Source: Owenia fusiformis (Eukaryota > Annelida > Polychaeta > Sabellida > Oweniidae). Taken from it: a stretch of DNA of 60,000 nt. Below the pieces are notes generated by a model that made no database searches, was not told where the DNA came from, and saw nothing but the letters and a program-made list of their open reading frames with translations. The DNA lies in contig CAIIXF020000001.1 of the NCBI GenBank assembly GCA_903813345.2, positions 3,288,001-3,348,000 of the forward strand. Direction: 5' to 3'. Both the position numbers and the translations under genes were made by a program. Of the stretch, positions 1 through 11,505 are shown in pieces. Each line of letters opens with the position of its first letter. Within the stretch, counting starts at the first letter, position 1.

Positions 1-1108
1 TTATTAAGCTAAGCCACTGATTTAGAAATTCATTTTATGATAGATGATGGGGAAATTACCAAATTCTTTAGAATTGAAGAGTTAGCCTTTGATTGTTTCA
101 GGATTTTGTCACCCCTTTAATATCTCAACGACTACGTATCCTTTCAAGACATAAATCATTCATTTTTGTGTTAATGACTTTGTATTTAGTGCACAAATGA
201 AACATGCTGAAGCTTTTTTGACAAGTTTTAGAGAATCAGAAATAGCTAGCAGCTTTTCCATAGATTGGCTCAATTTCAGAATCTTGAAGTTCCATTATTG
301 CTTCTCATGCCCATTTTCTTATCAAAGCAGCAACTCAGCAAGAGATGTGCAACTAACTTTCTAAAAATTGTCGCAGTTTTACAATATTTGTTGCATACAA
401 CATTGCATGTCATTCGCATGCCTATTTTCCCCAGTTCTGACTTTTAAAAGTACAACAATTAGTGCATGGACCAGTGTCAAAATATATTTAAATTTTTAAA
501 TTTGGATATTTCATCAAGACTTGCATCTATTTTTTATTATCTACAAAGAATCCCCCAAGATTAACATTATTTCAGCTGATATTCCTCTTGAAACATGGTG
601 GATCATAAAAATATAAAAAGTGGATTTCCCCTTTTTGAAGCTTTGATCTGAATTTACACTTCTTAATGCTGAAATTGATAGTTTATCCATACATTTAAAG
701 GTAGGCATGTGCCTTGATAGCTCAGAAAAAGAAATTTTCCTATTTTCTCTCTACAGGCCTTGTTGCCCCTTTAGGGAATAAAGACCAAGATACTATTTAT
801 GGCACAATATATGACTTTATGATTTTTTCTGATTATTGTTAGACCAAAATTGCAGAGCGATTGAGGGTCTCTGGCAATGGGCAGAATAAAATCTAAGGTA
901 TATTTGCAATAAATCATAGGTTTATCAAGGTCTTTGTTACGATTCTAATAAGATAATCAGACCAGAAAAACAACTTTCCATTCATGAAATCTAGGGTCAT
1001 AGACCAGTAAATAGTTCTAGTAATTGAGATGTCATATATCATTATAGAATAAGCAAAAAATTCTTGACATTTCTACATCAGTGACAAAATATACGGGTAT
1101 ACTTAAGC

Positions 1109-1422
1109 TGTTTGAAGCAAAACTTGTGATGTAGGTTTTTAAATATTTATTTAAGGAATATGATGAAGTATTTCATGTTTAATTTCATGTGCATGCTCTT
1201 GGCAAGACTTTAACTTTCTTATTATGTGGAAATAACCAACATTTTCCAACCGGTCAATTATGTGGGTGGAATTACCTAGAAAAACTCGAGCTCTGCTCAA
1301 AGATCTAATTAGAAAGTTAAAAGTCTTGGCAAGAGCATGCACATGAATTTAAACATGAAATACTTCAACATATTCCTTTGATAAATCTTTTAAAACCAAC
1401 ATCACAATTTTTGCTTCAGACA
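1109..1422. repeat. Foldback (inverted repeat, arms about 110 bp)
   Basis: The left arm (about 1109-1220) and right arm (about 1309-1422) are reverse complements with few mismatches; both contain TTCATGTGCATGCTCTTG. The spacer is about 90 bp. This is the form of a foldback MITE. I could not define a target duplication. Confidence 0.75.
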
Positions 1423-1459
1423 TGACAAGTAATATATGGAGGACTTCCCACTATCCGTG

Positions 1460-1592
1460 GGCATTACACATTTATATTTCATTTTTGTACTTAAGTAGTT
1501 TGTAGTTAGTTGTATGCTTTGTGTATGACCCCTGATGGGGATTGAAATACAATAAAGCTAATAAATTTGAATTTGAAATTTGAATTTGACAA
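1460..1592 (+). mobile_element. 3' end of a non-LTR retrotransposon
   Basis: The segment contains TGACCCCTGATGGGGATTG, then an AATAAA-like stretch, and ends in short repeats of AATTTG. A short untranslated tail closed by a simple-sequence repeat is typical of CR1/L2-type LINE 3' ends. No reverse transcriptase remains upstream, so this would be a heavily 5'-truncated copy. Confidence 0.45.
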
Positions 1593-3410
1593 CGTACAGC
1601 TAAAGTGTACAATCATATATTTTGTCACTGTACATTCTCGATGGTTAGGCGTGATCTTTTAAATAACTTAATCAGATACCTAAATTCTTACTTCAGATAA
1701 GGCGAACTTCCTTTTTGAAAATATGGTTTCCAACATTTCTTTGTTGTCACCTAATGAAAGAAAACAGGATTAAAGAAGTATGAAATCTTTGAAAAACCAT
1801 TGTTATAATTCATAACGGATAAATATTTATTCCTCCTAAATAAAATTACAAGCAATGAATGTATAAACATCTGGATATTCATCTTCACTATAATAGCTAC
1901 TGCAATCGTTTTACCTGGAACCGCTGGTTATATACTTTATATAACATATAAACAACACACCACCCAATATTTCAGAGCATTATGATTATACATAAGCCTT
2001 TAATAATTTGTTTTACACAGGGCATTGACAAATGACGTTAACTTATGGTCTAAAATTTGAATTATATTGGTACGGTAGCACTTTTAAAAGTTTCAAAAGT
2101 TTGAGTTCAAAATGAATCTGAAACCATTAAAAATTTTGCCTCACTTGGCAATATTGTAAAAACATGTGCTTAAATAATTGTACTTATGCATACATAATTT
2201 CAGGGAAGGGATAAAGTCATTTGTCGATTACTTTAACACAAAAACAAATATCGTGACTCAGACAATTAATAACCTTTACTCAATTTGGTGTTGGAATACT
2301 ACCTCACATGTAATTGTATGTACATGTACAACAATACAATGTTCTACATATTAACATAATTATTCATAAATAAATTACATTCACAACTTATTAATTATCA
2401 AACAATTAACAAATATAGCAAATTGAAATACATTCTTCTGTAGTGGTTATATTTTAAATGTATGTACATGTATGCATAAATGAAACTGGTAGCTAAAAGT
2501 GGCTCAATCTTTGAATAACTCCCGAAACCAAAAATTGAGGCTATCTGTAACTTATGGACTCAGTTACCTCCCCAGGACCTTTTTTCCAAGGGGTGCTAAA
2601 TCAGGGTTCAAAACTCACAACTGCCAATTGTGACCAGTTTCCACTTGGCAATGGACAATGTGGCAATACGTTTTCAAAATGCTAAATTTAATAGAGAAAT
2701 GTTTATAGAAAAGAAAATTTGTACCATTATCTATGAAGTCACAGATAGGTATGAAATTTCAGCTTGGGGTATTTCATGAACACAGTCAGAGATCGAACCA
2801 CTTAAAATTTTCTAAATAATATGGCACAATTACTCTTTTACGAAAATGAAAAATGTGAACCAAAATATAAACATTTAGAAAAAAACTAATATAAAATTAC
2901 AAAATACAACTTATTTTTCTAAGCAATAAATACATTTGTTTGTATACAATGATGGACTGAAGAAATATGTACAGCCTCTATTAAGTACTAGGGGTGGCCA
3001 TGAATAACACATTGGTAGATCTATGCTTCACGCTTAATCAGATTATTGAATATCAAGTACATGTGCTGCATTTCTTTACAACTTCAATAAATAACTTATT
3101 TAACAAAAACGTCTAGCACAGTAGGCCTATATGAGTTACTGATTCACTAGATTTGAAAATAAGTTTTTTAGGGTCAATATGCACTTATGATCAGTAGGAG
3201 TGGCAGTGTATCACTGGGAGTAAGGAATATAACTCACATTCCGATTCAGGACCAAGGAATAAGCTTTTTGTGAGTTTATCTCATGACTTTCAGATATTTC
3301 AGAGCTTTTTGACAATTGATTTTGATGTTGTGATATGTTTAGTGAAATTTTGTGTAGGGTCGATATAATGGTACAGGAAAATATACAAATTCTTTGCTTG
3401 ACTTCTTGTA

Positions 3411-4141
3411 GAGGGTGTCCCGAAAGTATTCCCCCCTATCTAGGCAGACATGTACCAATGTCTCCATAGTATGTGTGATATATCATATTAAAGCATATCC
3501 AAAGTTACATTGATTTGCCAACTATCATGGTTCAACTCACAAATGCTAAAAAGTTACAGGCATTTTTGGTCATTATGGAAAGCATTGCTGCTGTTAACAT
3601 ATCCTAGGGAGACAAATCAACTTTTATTTTGGTGAAAAACTTACTTTAATTTTTTTGCCAAAAACTTTTTCCCATTTGTGAGTTGAACCATGATACATGT
3701 ACTTCGAAAATCGATATAACTTTGGATGAGCTTTAAAATGTTGTATTACATACCCAGCGAAGCATTTGTATTGAAGTCAATGGAGCTGAAGGTCGGCTAT
3801 ATATTCCTGTAAAGCCGCCAAACCTTTTACCATGACAATCTTATGACGTCATCGGGACGTCATGTTTCATTTCTTCCTAATATCACTCGCACACAGACAC
3901 GTGGCATCATTGATATAACGTAGCCATGATATAAAAGTATGTAATACAACCGTTATGTCCGTATCATTGAATATATGCCTTCGGTCTTTCGTAATATAAC
4001 CCTCACAAGCTCGGGCTATATTGGTGACAGACCTCAGGCATATATTCAATGATAGGGACATAACTGCTAAATATGACACATCCTATGGAGACATTGGTAT
4101 ATGTCTGCCTAGGGGGAGCTCCATACTTTCGGGACACTCTG
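3411..4141. mobile_element. Mariner-like MITE (TIR GAGGGTGTCCCGAAAGT, TA target)
   Basis: The left end reads TA then GAGGGTGTCCCGAAAGTA; the right end is the inverse, ACTTTCGGGACACTCTG then TA. Both ends continue into a second inverted block around GGCAGACATGTACCAATGTC. A TA duplication and a GGGTGTCCCGAAAGT terminus are typical of Tc1/mariner elements. No transposase frame is present, so it is non-autonomous. A further hairpin lies inside (about 3953-4066), perhaps a nested insertion. Confidence 0.75.
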
Positions 4142-5267
4142 TATATGATTTTTACTTATGGTTTAATCTAAATCGAATATTTGCCAAAATGAATATATAA
4201 GAAAATTGCAAATGGTGGCAGATGTAAATTAATATTCTAAATATTATAAAATACTCAATAAAAAATGTCAAATTACAGTATTCCCTGAGAAAGAATAGCA
4301 AGCTGTACATCCTTAGTTAGTGAGTATATATACATGTAATAGTCTCTATTCATTTAAAACATATTACATGTGCATGTATTCCACAGACAAACTCTGGAAG
4401 GAATGAAGCATGTGCATCATTTTCATTATGAGTCACAGTGCCTCTCCCCATCTGCTTTAGAAATGTGCTAGCATGTCATGCACATTACATAGACTACATT
4501 GCATAGACTATACATTACATGTTGACTTCTTTGTTGTTAATGTCAATAGGTTTACACTACAATTCAAATAAGTCACAATTATCGATAATTATAAATTTAA
4601 GTCTTTCAGTTTCATATTTAAATCATTAAGATAAGAAAGAATTATCTTAACATCTCAACACCCAGTGCAAATAAGCCAAATACATTACATAAATCTTGGG
4701 AGGTTGTGAATTCTCTAATAGCACATGTTCGTAATATCACATGTTCGGAAGACATAAACCAATTTTTACATCAAGCCCCTTCCCCTTTGCTCTAAAACTA
4801 TAGATAGTGGGAGGGGGTTAGGAATTTGATCCAAGAGTAGATAAGAGGAAAACTGAATCTAGTTTACTTTTAATAGCAGATCAGAACCTTTTTTATTTAT
4901 CAGAACAATATTTACAATACACTGCTTATTGTTGTCCTAAGTACAACCAAACAGGATTAAAGCCTCGAGCCACATTAACTAAAAGGACAAATTGCCTAGA
5001 ATACAAATACAATAGATTTTGGGGTTTAATTAGCAGCAGACAATTCTTCAGTTGTTTAACCAAACTTTCCAGTTGTTTTAAGGATGTTTACAGCTGTAAC
5101 CTTGTTAAGAATACCAGCAACTGCAAGTACCACTCGTTTCCCTTTGTTTTGCCCATTGTCTGTGATTCTAATGTGACCCCCAATTTTAATGTAGGAAATG
5201 TGTTTATATTGCATTGACTACTTTGTAGCACTATTCTTTTCATATACTAGTACTATCTACATCTGAA

Positions 5268-6059
5268 TCAACATTTTAATTCACTACCAAGTTCCTGCTC
5301 TTTTACATGTTCCGTTGATGGGGCCTCATTAGACATGGCCTTTAACTCCAGTTGGTCTAAACAGGACTGGATGTATTTCACTGTCTTTTTCCGTGCTTGT
5401 CGGATTTCATCTTGTCCATTTGATTCTACTAAATCCAATTTCAGTAAAGATCTAGTCAACATTTCTTCTAACATTTTATATTGTTTATCTTGTTTAGACC
5501 CTGTGAAGTCTTCAATCTGTGTTTGATACCCCATTGCCTCCGAGAGAACTTTCTCAATCGTCTCCATTGGGGTGAGTTTAGGTGCTGGAGAAGGGGACCT
5601 AGATCTTGGTTTCACATCCTCTGGTTTCTGAAGAAATGCACCTGACTTTGCTTCAGTAGGTTTAGCAGTTGGTTCAGCTGAGTATTGTTGTTGAGGTTGC
5701 TGAGGTCTTGACTGACGTTCAGGCTCGGGTGGATTTCCAGGTCCATGGGCTATGGGTATCTCCCAAGCTTTTTGCCCAGAATCTTTGCTTGGTTTAAACT
5801 CAGTCCTTCGCAATACAGGGCTTGCCTTTGGGCTACTATGCCGAGCTGTTTCTGAAAAACGTTGTGGGCTAGAACGATGAGGACTTCCTACAAATTGACG
5901 TGATGGATTTGAATGGTTAGTGTCCATGGGCTCAGATTGTTGTGGTCCCCAATTCTGTTGCTGAGGTGGCATTTGTTGAGGGCGTTCTTGATTATGGCCT
6001 GAACCTTCATGTACAATTGGTATCTGAACTCCATCTTGATGACCTGATGTCGCATGTGA
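5268..6059 (-). CDS. BAG3: BAG3-like co-chaperone, exon 2 (IPI motifs and BAG domain)
   Basis: Second and last coding exon, 263 codons plus stop. The acceptor is TATTTTCAG and joins exon 1 in phase 0. In the joined 321-aa protein this exon supplies residues 59-321. It has IPI motifs at about 71-73 (VQIPIVHEG) and 159-161 (WEIPIAHG), a Gln/Pro/Ser-rich disordered middle, RSRSPSP at about 210-216 resembling a 14-3-3 site, and a C-terminal BAG domain at about 223-299 with the pattern YKMLEEMLTRSLLKLDLVES and RQARKKTVKYIQ. The BAG domain binds the Hsp70 ATPase domain and promotes nucleotide exchange. In vertebrate BAG3, two IPV motifs recruit small heat-shock proteins such as HSPB8; I infer that the IPI motifs do the same. 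The protein is shorter than human BAG3 (575 aa), mostly in the linker. Confidence 0.9.
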   Translation of the reverse strand, partial: SHATSGHQDGVQIPIVHEGSGHNQERPQQMPPQQQNWGPQQSEPMDTNHSNPSRQFVGSPHRSSPQRFSETARHSSPKASPVLRRTEFKPSKDSGQKAWEIPIAHGPGNPPEPERQSRPQQPQQQYSAEPTAKPTEAKSGAFLQKPEDVKPRSRSPSPAPKLTPMETIEKVLSEAMGYQTQIEDFTGSKQDKQYKMLEEMLTRSLLKLDLVESNGQDEIRQARKKTVKYIQSCLDQLELKAMSNEAPSTEHVKEQELGSELKC

Positions 6060-7439
6060 CTGAAAATATATAAAACAAAGATCAATATAAATGTATACAG
6101 TCTACAGAATAGGCAAAAATATGATCACATTCTGAAAAAAAATTAGCTTACTCAATCTATATAAAAGGTATTTAATTTCCAGCGAAATGCTATGAAGAAG
6201 TAAATATATGAATCTGCATATGTTACAAAGTAATATTTACCATCTACTCTACCCTTGATTAAATTTCCACTGATTTAAACATTTGGGTGACCATTTAGCG
6301 TATCGAAGTAATAGTAAATTCCTGCTCTAGACAGCAAATTTGAATCAACATTATACATCTCAGTGGGATAGCGTGAGTACTTTGTGAGTGTATGATACAG
6401 TGAGAGAACTGAATGAGCTTTGAGGGGGGTTCTCCCCCAAGAAAATTACAAAACAAAATTGCATTTGAAGCATTCTGGGGCATTTTAAAAACGAAATTCA
6501 GACTACTATGGACTAATAAAATGTAAATTATTGGCCATTTTTATGGGTTCGCTCCCCCCCTTCCGGTCAGGTCAAGGAAACTTTTAACTTCTGGTCAAGA
6601 TTTTAATTACACTAAATTTAGGAACTTTCCAAACAGTTTCGGCCTTTTAAATCCTGTGTAATATTTTGCAATATCGTTCAGTTTACTTATGCCATGCTCA
6701 GTTTGTCCCGATTTTCTCTAAATTTAATGTTCTCAGTGGTCAAGCAGGTGACCTCACTTGACCCTGACGTCACTGATCACTGTTGACCAATCAGTGCGCA
6801 GTAGACCAGACCCATACATCGCTATCGCTCTCGTTTTATTTGAACAGATTCCAATTTGCTGCTACAATATTGCGTATACCACCAAGTACCAACCACCATA
6901 CTGTATTTGGGATTGACGCACATATTTCACACAACCCCAAGCACCTGCAGAGGGTGTCAGATATGTTGTTTTACACCGTTACACCGTAAAGATTTGTTGG
7001 ACCATTCTCGGATTCGATAAATAAAAGATTTTCTTATTTTCTACGACAATTTGGTTACTTTTAATTCGGGTAGGGAACTTTTTCCAATTGTGGTTAGCAA
7101 TATAGTTACACAACGACAGAATCTCAAAGATAATCATGCAATAAAATAATTTTGGAATGTGTTTTTGATCCTACCACCCCTATGAAAAAAATAAAAGCGC
7201 CCGCCTGGGTCGCCTGCCCGCCTGTAGGTGCATTCATGCAGCCTCTGGGTCTCTGAGGATCGTGTTGGCCCTAATGCAAGTCCATACGACAATCCTACGC
7301 ATTAGAGGCAGTGTTCACCGTCCGCCTGTACAATAGTCTACAGGTAACCGGAAAAAACTTGTTTAAGGCTGTAGTTCAGGAATATAGGCCCAATGTAAAC
7401 AATGTTAAATGAATAGAATTATATCTAAACTCAACTTAC
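6060..7439 (-). other. Intron of the BAG3-like gene
   Basis: Intron bounded by GTAAGT and CAG on the minus strand. It contains a CRE-like TGACGTCA near 6767 next to a CCAAT-type ACCAATCAG near 6785, and a GC-rich patch at about 7195-7340. These could mark an internal promoter or an old insertion. I found no further coding exon. Confidence 0.5.
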
Positions 7440-7613
7440 GTGTCGCCTTGGGTCTGACCAAGTCGTTTTCTGTTCACGATGGTTGACAAAAAATGGCCAA
7501 CCAGTTTGTGGGTCGATCAACATTTCCCAATCGGGTGGTAATGGTTCGTTATTCACTGGTGGTTGTGCTCTCTGTTGTCGCTGTTGATAATGGTGGTTAT
7601 TATGGTATGACAT
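7440..7613 (-). CDS. BAG3: BAG3-like co-chaperone, exon 1 (WW domain)
   Basis: First coding exon, 58 codons, ending CGACAC followed by donor GTAAGT, phase 0. Residues 25-55 form a WW domain ([20 protein letters not shown], then TTWSDP) with signature tryptophans W29 and W52. It is nearly identical in pattern to the human BAG3 WW domain, which binds proline-rich partners in chaperone-assisted autophagy. The order WW, IPx motifs, BAG is specific to BAG3 within the BAG family. The start is the first ATG of the frame, followed by a His/Gln-rich leader. The 1.4-kb intron to exon 2 includes a GC-rich patch at about 7195-7340 of unknown role. Heat-shock-element units lie just upstream. Confidence 0.9.
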
Positions 7614-7640
7614 ATTTTATATCTGATGATATATAAATCC

Positions 7641-7701
7641 AGAAAATTCCACTAATTTCAAGAATTTCCAGGCAGTTCGAGATCTTTCGAGTAATTCCGA
7701 A
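7641..7701. promoter_or_regulatory. Heat shock element arrays
   Basis: Heat shock factor binds alternating GAA/TTC units spaced 5 bp apart. At 7642, 7647, 7657, 7662 and 7667 the units are GAA, TTC, TTC, GAA and TCC, all in one 5-bp register with only the 7652 unit missing. A second array has TTC at 7676, GAT at 7681, TTC at 7686 and TCC at 7696. They begin about 30 bp upstream of the BAG3-like start codon, inside the 347-bp gap to TMEM60. BAG3 is an established HSF1 target in mammals. Whether TMEM60 responds too cannot be told. Confidence 0.65.
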
Positions 7702-7960
7702 AACTCAACAACCAATGAAATCATTTGTTACAAACATACTTGGATTGGTTTTTGTACACATTCCAAATATATGGCAAATAAATTTCAGTACGATAAGACA
7801 AATAAGCAAATAATTTGCATTTCGAGAAACTATTATAAAACAAAATTCTGCTACTGATGTACGTGAGACAGTTTTGTCCTGAATATAATGTTACTTTTAT
7901 TTTCACTAATTGCTAAATAAATTGGACTGTGTATCAAGATAAAAACAAAAGTTTATTGAA

Positions 7961-8347
7961 ATGGCAGCTTTACATCGAGCCTTATTTACTTGGTTTATCG
8001 TGCTAATATCCATCATATTGCTTGTATTAAAACTAGATGGAAAGGCTGAATGGAACTGGTTTATAATAGTGATACCTATGTGGTTATTTGATGGTATTAT
8101 TGTTGTGTACATTATTTTCAAAATGATCAGTCACTGCATCAATGGTTATTCAGACCTCACAATGCCTAGGAAAGTATGGTTCCTAATATGTATGTTGATG
8201 AAACTAACATTCCAAGTACTGATATGTGTACGCCTAGAAAATTACAACGCGATGCCACTTTACTACGCCATGATCCCATTTTGGTTGCTTATGATTGCAA
8301 CGACAGGTGACATTGGACGAACAATACTAAGTAAAATTCAGCAATGA
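7961..8347 (+). CDS. TMEM60: TMEM60-like four-pass membrane protein
   Basis: Intronless 128-codon frame, close to human TMEM60 (133 aa). Four hydrophobic segments are visible at about residues 6-24, 32-54, 71-91 and 97-115. Shared family features are the N-terminal FTWFIVLI..ILLVLKLDGK, then EWNWFIIVIPMW, the charged stretch before KVWFLICMLMKL, and MPLYYAMIPFWLL. The molecular role of the family is not known to me. The start is the first ATG, divergent from the BAG3-like gene with 347 bp between start codons, so the two probably share a promoter region. Orthology rests on remembered sequence pattern. Confidence 0.85.
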   Translation: MAALHRALFTWFIVLISIILLVLKLDGKAEWNWFIIVIPMWLFDGIIVVYIIFKMISHCINGYSDLTMPRKVWFLICMLMKLTFQVLICVRLENYNAMPLYYAMIPFWLLMIATTGDIGRTILSKIQQ

Positions 8348-9457
8348 TTTTTGTATACTAGATACCAATCATGCCAAAATATGGATGCACAGGTGTAACA
8401 TAAGTGCCAATGGATTTCTAAATCATTCTAACATGTCTCCGAGACAATGTCACATGAGATTCGTGTGACATTGTAACACTGCTGTTCGATAAAATACATC
8501 TGTGATCTATGTTACTGTGTCCCTACAAAATGCCAGGATGGATGAATATACAATTTGACATGCTGTATGAGTATGAAGTGCAAGTCATGGTGATGTGCGA
8601 GAGTACACTACTGATAATCCATACATTATCTTTTAATATAATGTAATGTGTTCAGCTTGTTCCACCTGCAGTTATCATTCAATTTCAAGTGAAATTGTAG
8701 GACACGATCATTGATGCAATGGATCAGCGACTGCGAATTGCAACTTGGGAGTACAAGGGTCTTGAAACAACAGACCAAGGCAATCATGAATTTGTTTGGA
8801 TATAAGCATCTTATTGCTACATAAGTACAATATTTTGGATTATCACATCTCAAACTATAACTGTGATTGGTTAGATCGTGTCACATGACCATAGGCATTT
8901 GATAATTCAGTCTTACACATTGAAAGGCCCAGATGGCCTGTGAAATTGTTGAAGTTCTAGGATGAACTATATGATATTGTTGACGTTGAGTCATGTGCCA
9001 GGTTGAGCTATGTGATATTTCATCTCAATATCGCATAATGGCATGAAGACAATGTTGCTCAACTGACAGCACTTTTTGGTAAAAACATTATTTCATGACT
9101 TAGAGTGTGATATTATATTAAATATCAACTCTTGATATCACCTTGTATGATATTTTTTCCTTGAAGTGATATTTCAGTTTATTATATCACTATCTAGCTA
9201 GCGACAGTATGATTGGTCAAAACCGGGTCACATGTCGTGGGATATCTGGCGATATTCAATGGCAATGCTAATCAGATAAGACAACCGTGAGATATCTAGC
9301 GATATCCCACGCTCCCGGGAATTTTCAAAGAATTTGTTTTCGTTCAGTGTAAATAATTTAGTTCAGTTTAAGTCAAAATGGCAGACGAACTGAGTAGATT
9401 CGTAAAAATATCTGAAGACTTAATGACTTAATAATATTAGGGATGTTTAACTAGACA

Positions 9458-9621
9458 GTGATATAATAAAACAAATATTTCACTCTATTTTCGGTGAATA
9501 CCTGTAGCACTTTCACAAGGTGATATTCCACTTGCCCTTTGGGCTTCGTGGAATATCACTTGTGAAAGATGTACAGGTATTCACCTCAATAGAGTGAAAT
9601 ATTTGTTCAGTATTATATCAC
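9458..9621. mobile_element. Palindromic MITE
   Basis: Nearly the whole segment is one hairpin. GTGATATAAT..CAAATATTTCACTCT at the left pairs with AGAGTGAAATATTTG..ATTATATCAC at the right, and GGTGATATTCCAC pairs with GTGGAATATCAC around a small loop near 9540. A degraded relative occurs at about 10200-10285 (CTTGTGAAAGATG, CAGGTATTCACCTCAATAGA). The upstream sequence (9180-9457) also begins with TATTATATCACTAT, so this may be the right end of a larger element. Confidence 0.7.
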
Positions 9622-9625
9622 TATT

Positions 9626-9740
9626 TAGCCTTGTTCAAGTCAGAGTCATTTTTATTTATTTTTTACTTTTGCATTATTTTTTATTTATATTAATTGAAGA
9701 TCAAGATAAGTAAAACAAAATACTGATTTAGGCAAGGCTA
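9626..9740. mobile_element. Mutator-like MITE, copy 1
   Basis: Hairpin element with ends TAGCCTTGTTCAAGTCAG and CTGATTTAGGCAAGGCTA. Flanking 9-mers ATCACTATT and ATCAGTAAT agree at 7 of 9 positions, compatible with a decayed 9-bp target duplication. It is the same family as the copy at 55108-55212. Confidence 0.6.
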
Positions 9741-11505
9741 ATCAGTAATCACTGACTCACATTTCTCACTCTCTGATTGGTCTGTGTCTTACATGTGACT
9801 AAAAATGAGAGGAGATATTCAATGGCTGTAGATATGACTATGAAAAATCAAATGATATTCACCAGTTATGACTTAGTTCAGTGTAATTTTAATTTTATAT
9901 ACTGTACTTCTATTTAATTTGGTGCTATTTGTTTTGGTGGATTTGCTATTTTGATTTATTTGGTGGCTACTTAATTTGGCAAACTTGCAATATTACAATG
10001 TAATAATGGTACCAATTTACATGGTACTAAAATTATTGGGTAATATGGCAGCGACTTGATTTGGTGAACTTTAACAATTTGAGTGATCCGCCAAATAAAG
10101 TACAAGTACAGTATCCCTGGGAATACTTTGTTATTATTAATTAGACATCTGTTGTTTGTTATATTCCATTAGTTCGAGTGAGGAATAGCAGTGAATAATT
10201 AAAACAAATATTATTTTTTGGCTTCATGGAATAACGCTTGTGAAAGATGCGCAGGTATTCACCTCAATAGAATTAAATGTCTGCAATGCAAATATCACCC
10301 TCATTCATGTAACCGTGCTATAACATGAAATAGTTTTACATGGGTGAGTGGACAGTTAATGTCACTGTGATTAGCAGTTTGTTTGCCATTATAAGTGTTT
10401 TTGCTATTGAAAGATGTTACTTCCACAACAAATCAACTCAAGAACGTACAATGCTATATTGGAGAAGTCATAAATTTGCAATTGAAATGATAATGTATTT
10501 GTATCGATACATCCTGTCTTTAAATCCTCACAGGCTAATTTAATGACAAATAAGATAAATAAAAATTGTTCTTAAAAATAAGATTGCTTTTGTGCTTTCT
10601 CAATATTAAAATATTACGCTATGTCACTTTGATTTTCATGTCAAATATTCAAAATTCAAATTAATATTTTTATCATAATTTTGGCAAATTTTTGTTAAAC
10701 CATTGGATCCAATGGTTAAACTGTTTTTTTGCTCATGCAGATTTGTGTATTCATTCAAGGATAAAAGTCATATCATATCTCAAGTAAATCATATATATTC
10801 TCTCTATCACAATCCATTTGACTGTAATTTGACAGTAAAATACTCATCATTTATGCTGATTTTTAGTGGACCTCCAAACTTGTTTGTTGGTTCAGAAACG
10901 GTGTCTTAGGTATTTTGGACAATCTTTTAATGTACAGGATGAGCCATAAAAGGTTACACAAACAAATGCTGATAACTCAGTCATTCAACATGAGTTTAAA
11001 GTCATATTTGGTTTCTTCGAAATGTTATTTTATTCCTCCAAGTTTCATTAGTATTTTCCAAATGGTCATGATTTTATGGCCATTTTACAAAACATGATCC
11101 AAATGCCAGCCTCGTCTCTAGAGCCAAACAAAAATGCGTAGGGTGAAGTTGGTCAGACTACACATTCACAGACATCTTTTGTAATGGCTCTCACCTCCTT
11201 CCATTTTAACTCTGATGCTTCAAGGCTTGTTAGTGAAGACATGATATCCTTAAAGATAAGTCCGGAGGTTCATGTCGGGTGAGAGTGGCATGTATCGGCA
11301 TTTGGAGCACATAATGTAAAATGACCATAAAATCGTGACCATTTGGGAGAGATCAATAAAACTTGTGCTTAATATGACTATAGACCAATACTGGATGACA
11401 AAGTCACATTTAGCCTGAGAATTGAGAAAAAGTATTTACAGTTTTATGGATGGTTAACAGGTTAAGGTGACCATTTTGTTTACGGATACCCAAACTTGGT
11501 AACTA

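Larger units (their letters stand above)
1..5267. other. Gene-free 5' flank with repeats
   Basis: I see no convincing coding region here. The stretch is AT-rich and contains a foldback (1109-1422), a LINE 3' tail (about 1460-1592) and a mariner-like MITE (3411-4141). A TTTATT at 4892-4897 reads AATAAA on the minus strand and is a plausible polyadenylation signal for the BAG3-like gene, giving a 3' UTR of roughly 375 nt. The rest holds nothing I can name. Confidence 0.6.

Noticed and set aside
10340-10543. 67-codon plus frame with a hydrophobic N-terminus (MGEWTVNVTVISSL)
   Set aside because: It looks like a secreted or membrane start, but sits in repeat-rich DNA with no splice partner or family resemblance I could name.
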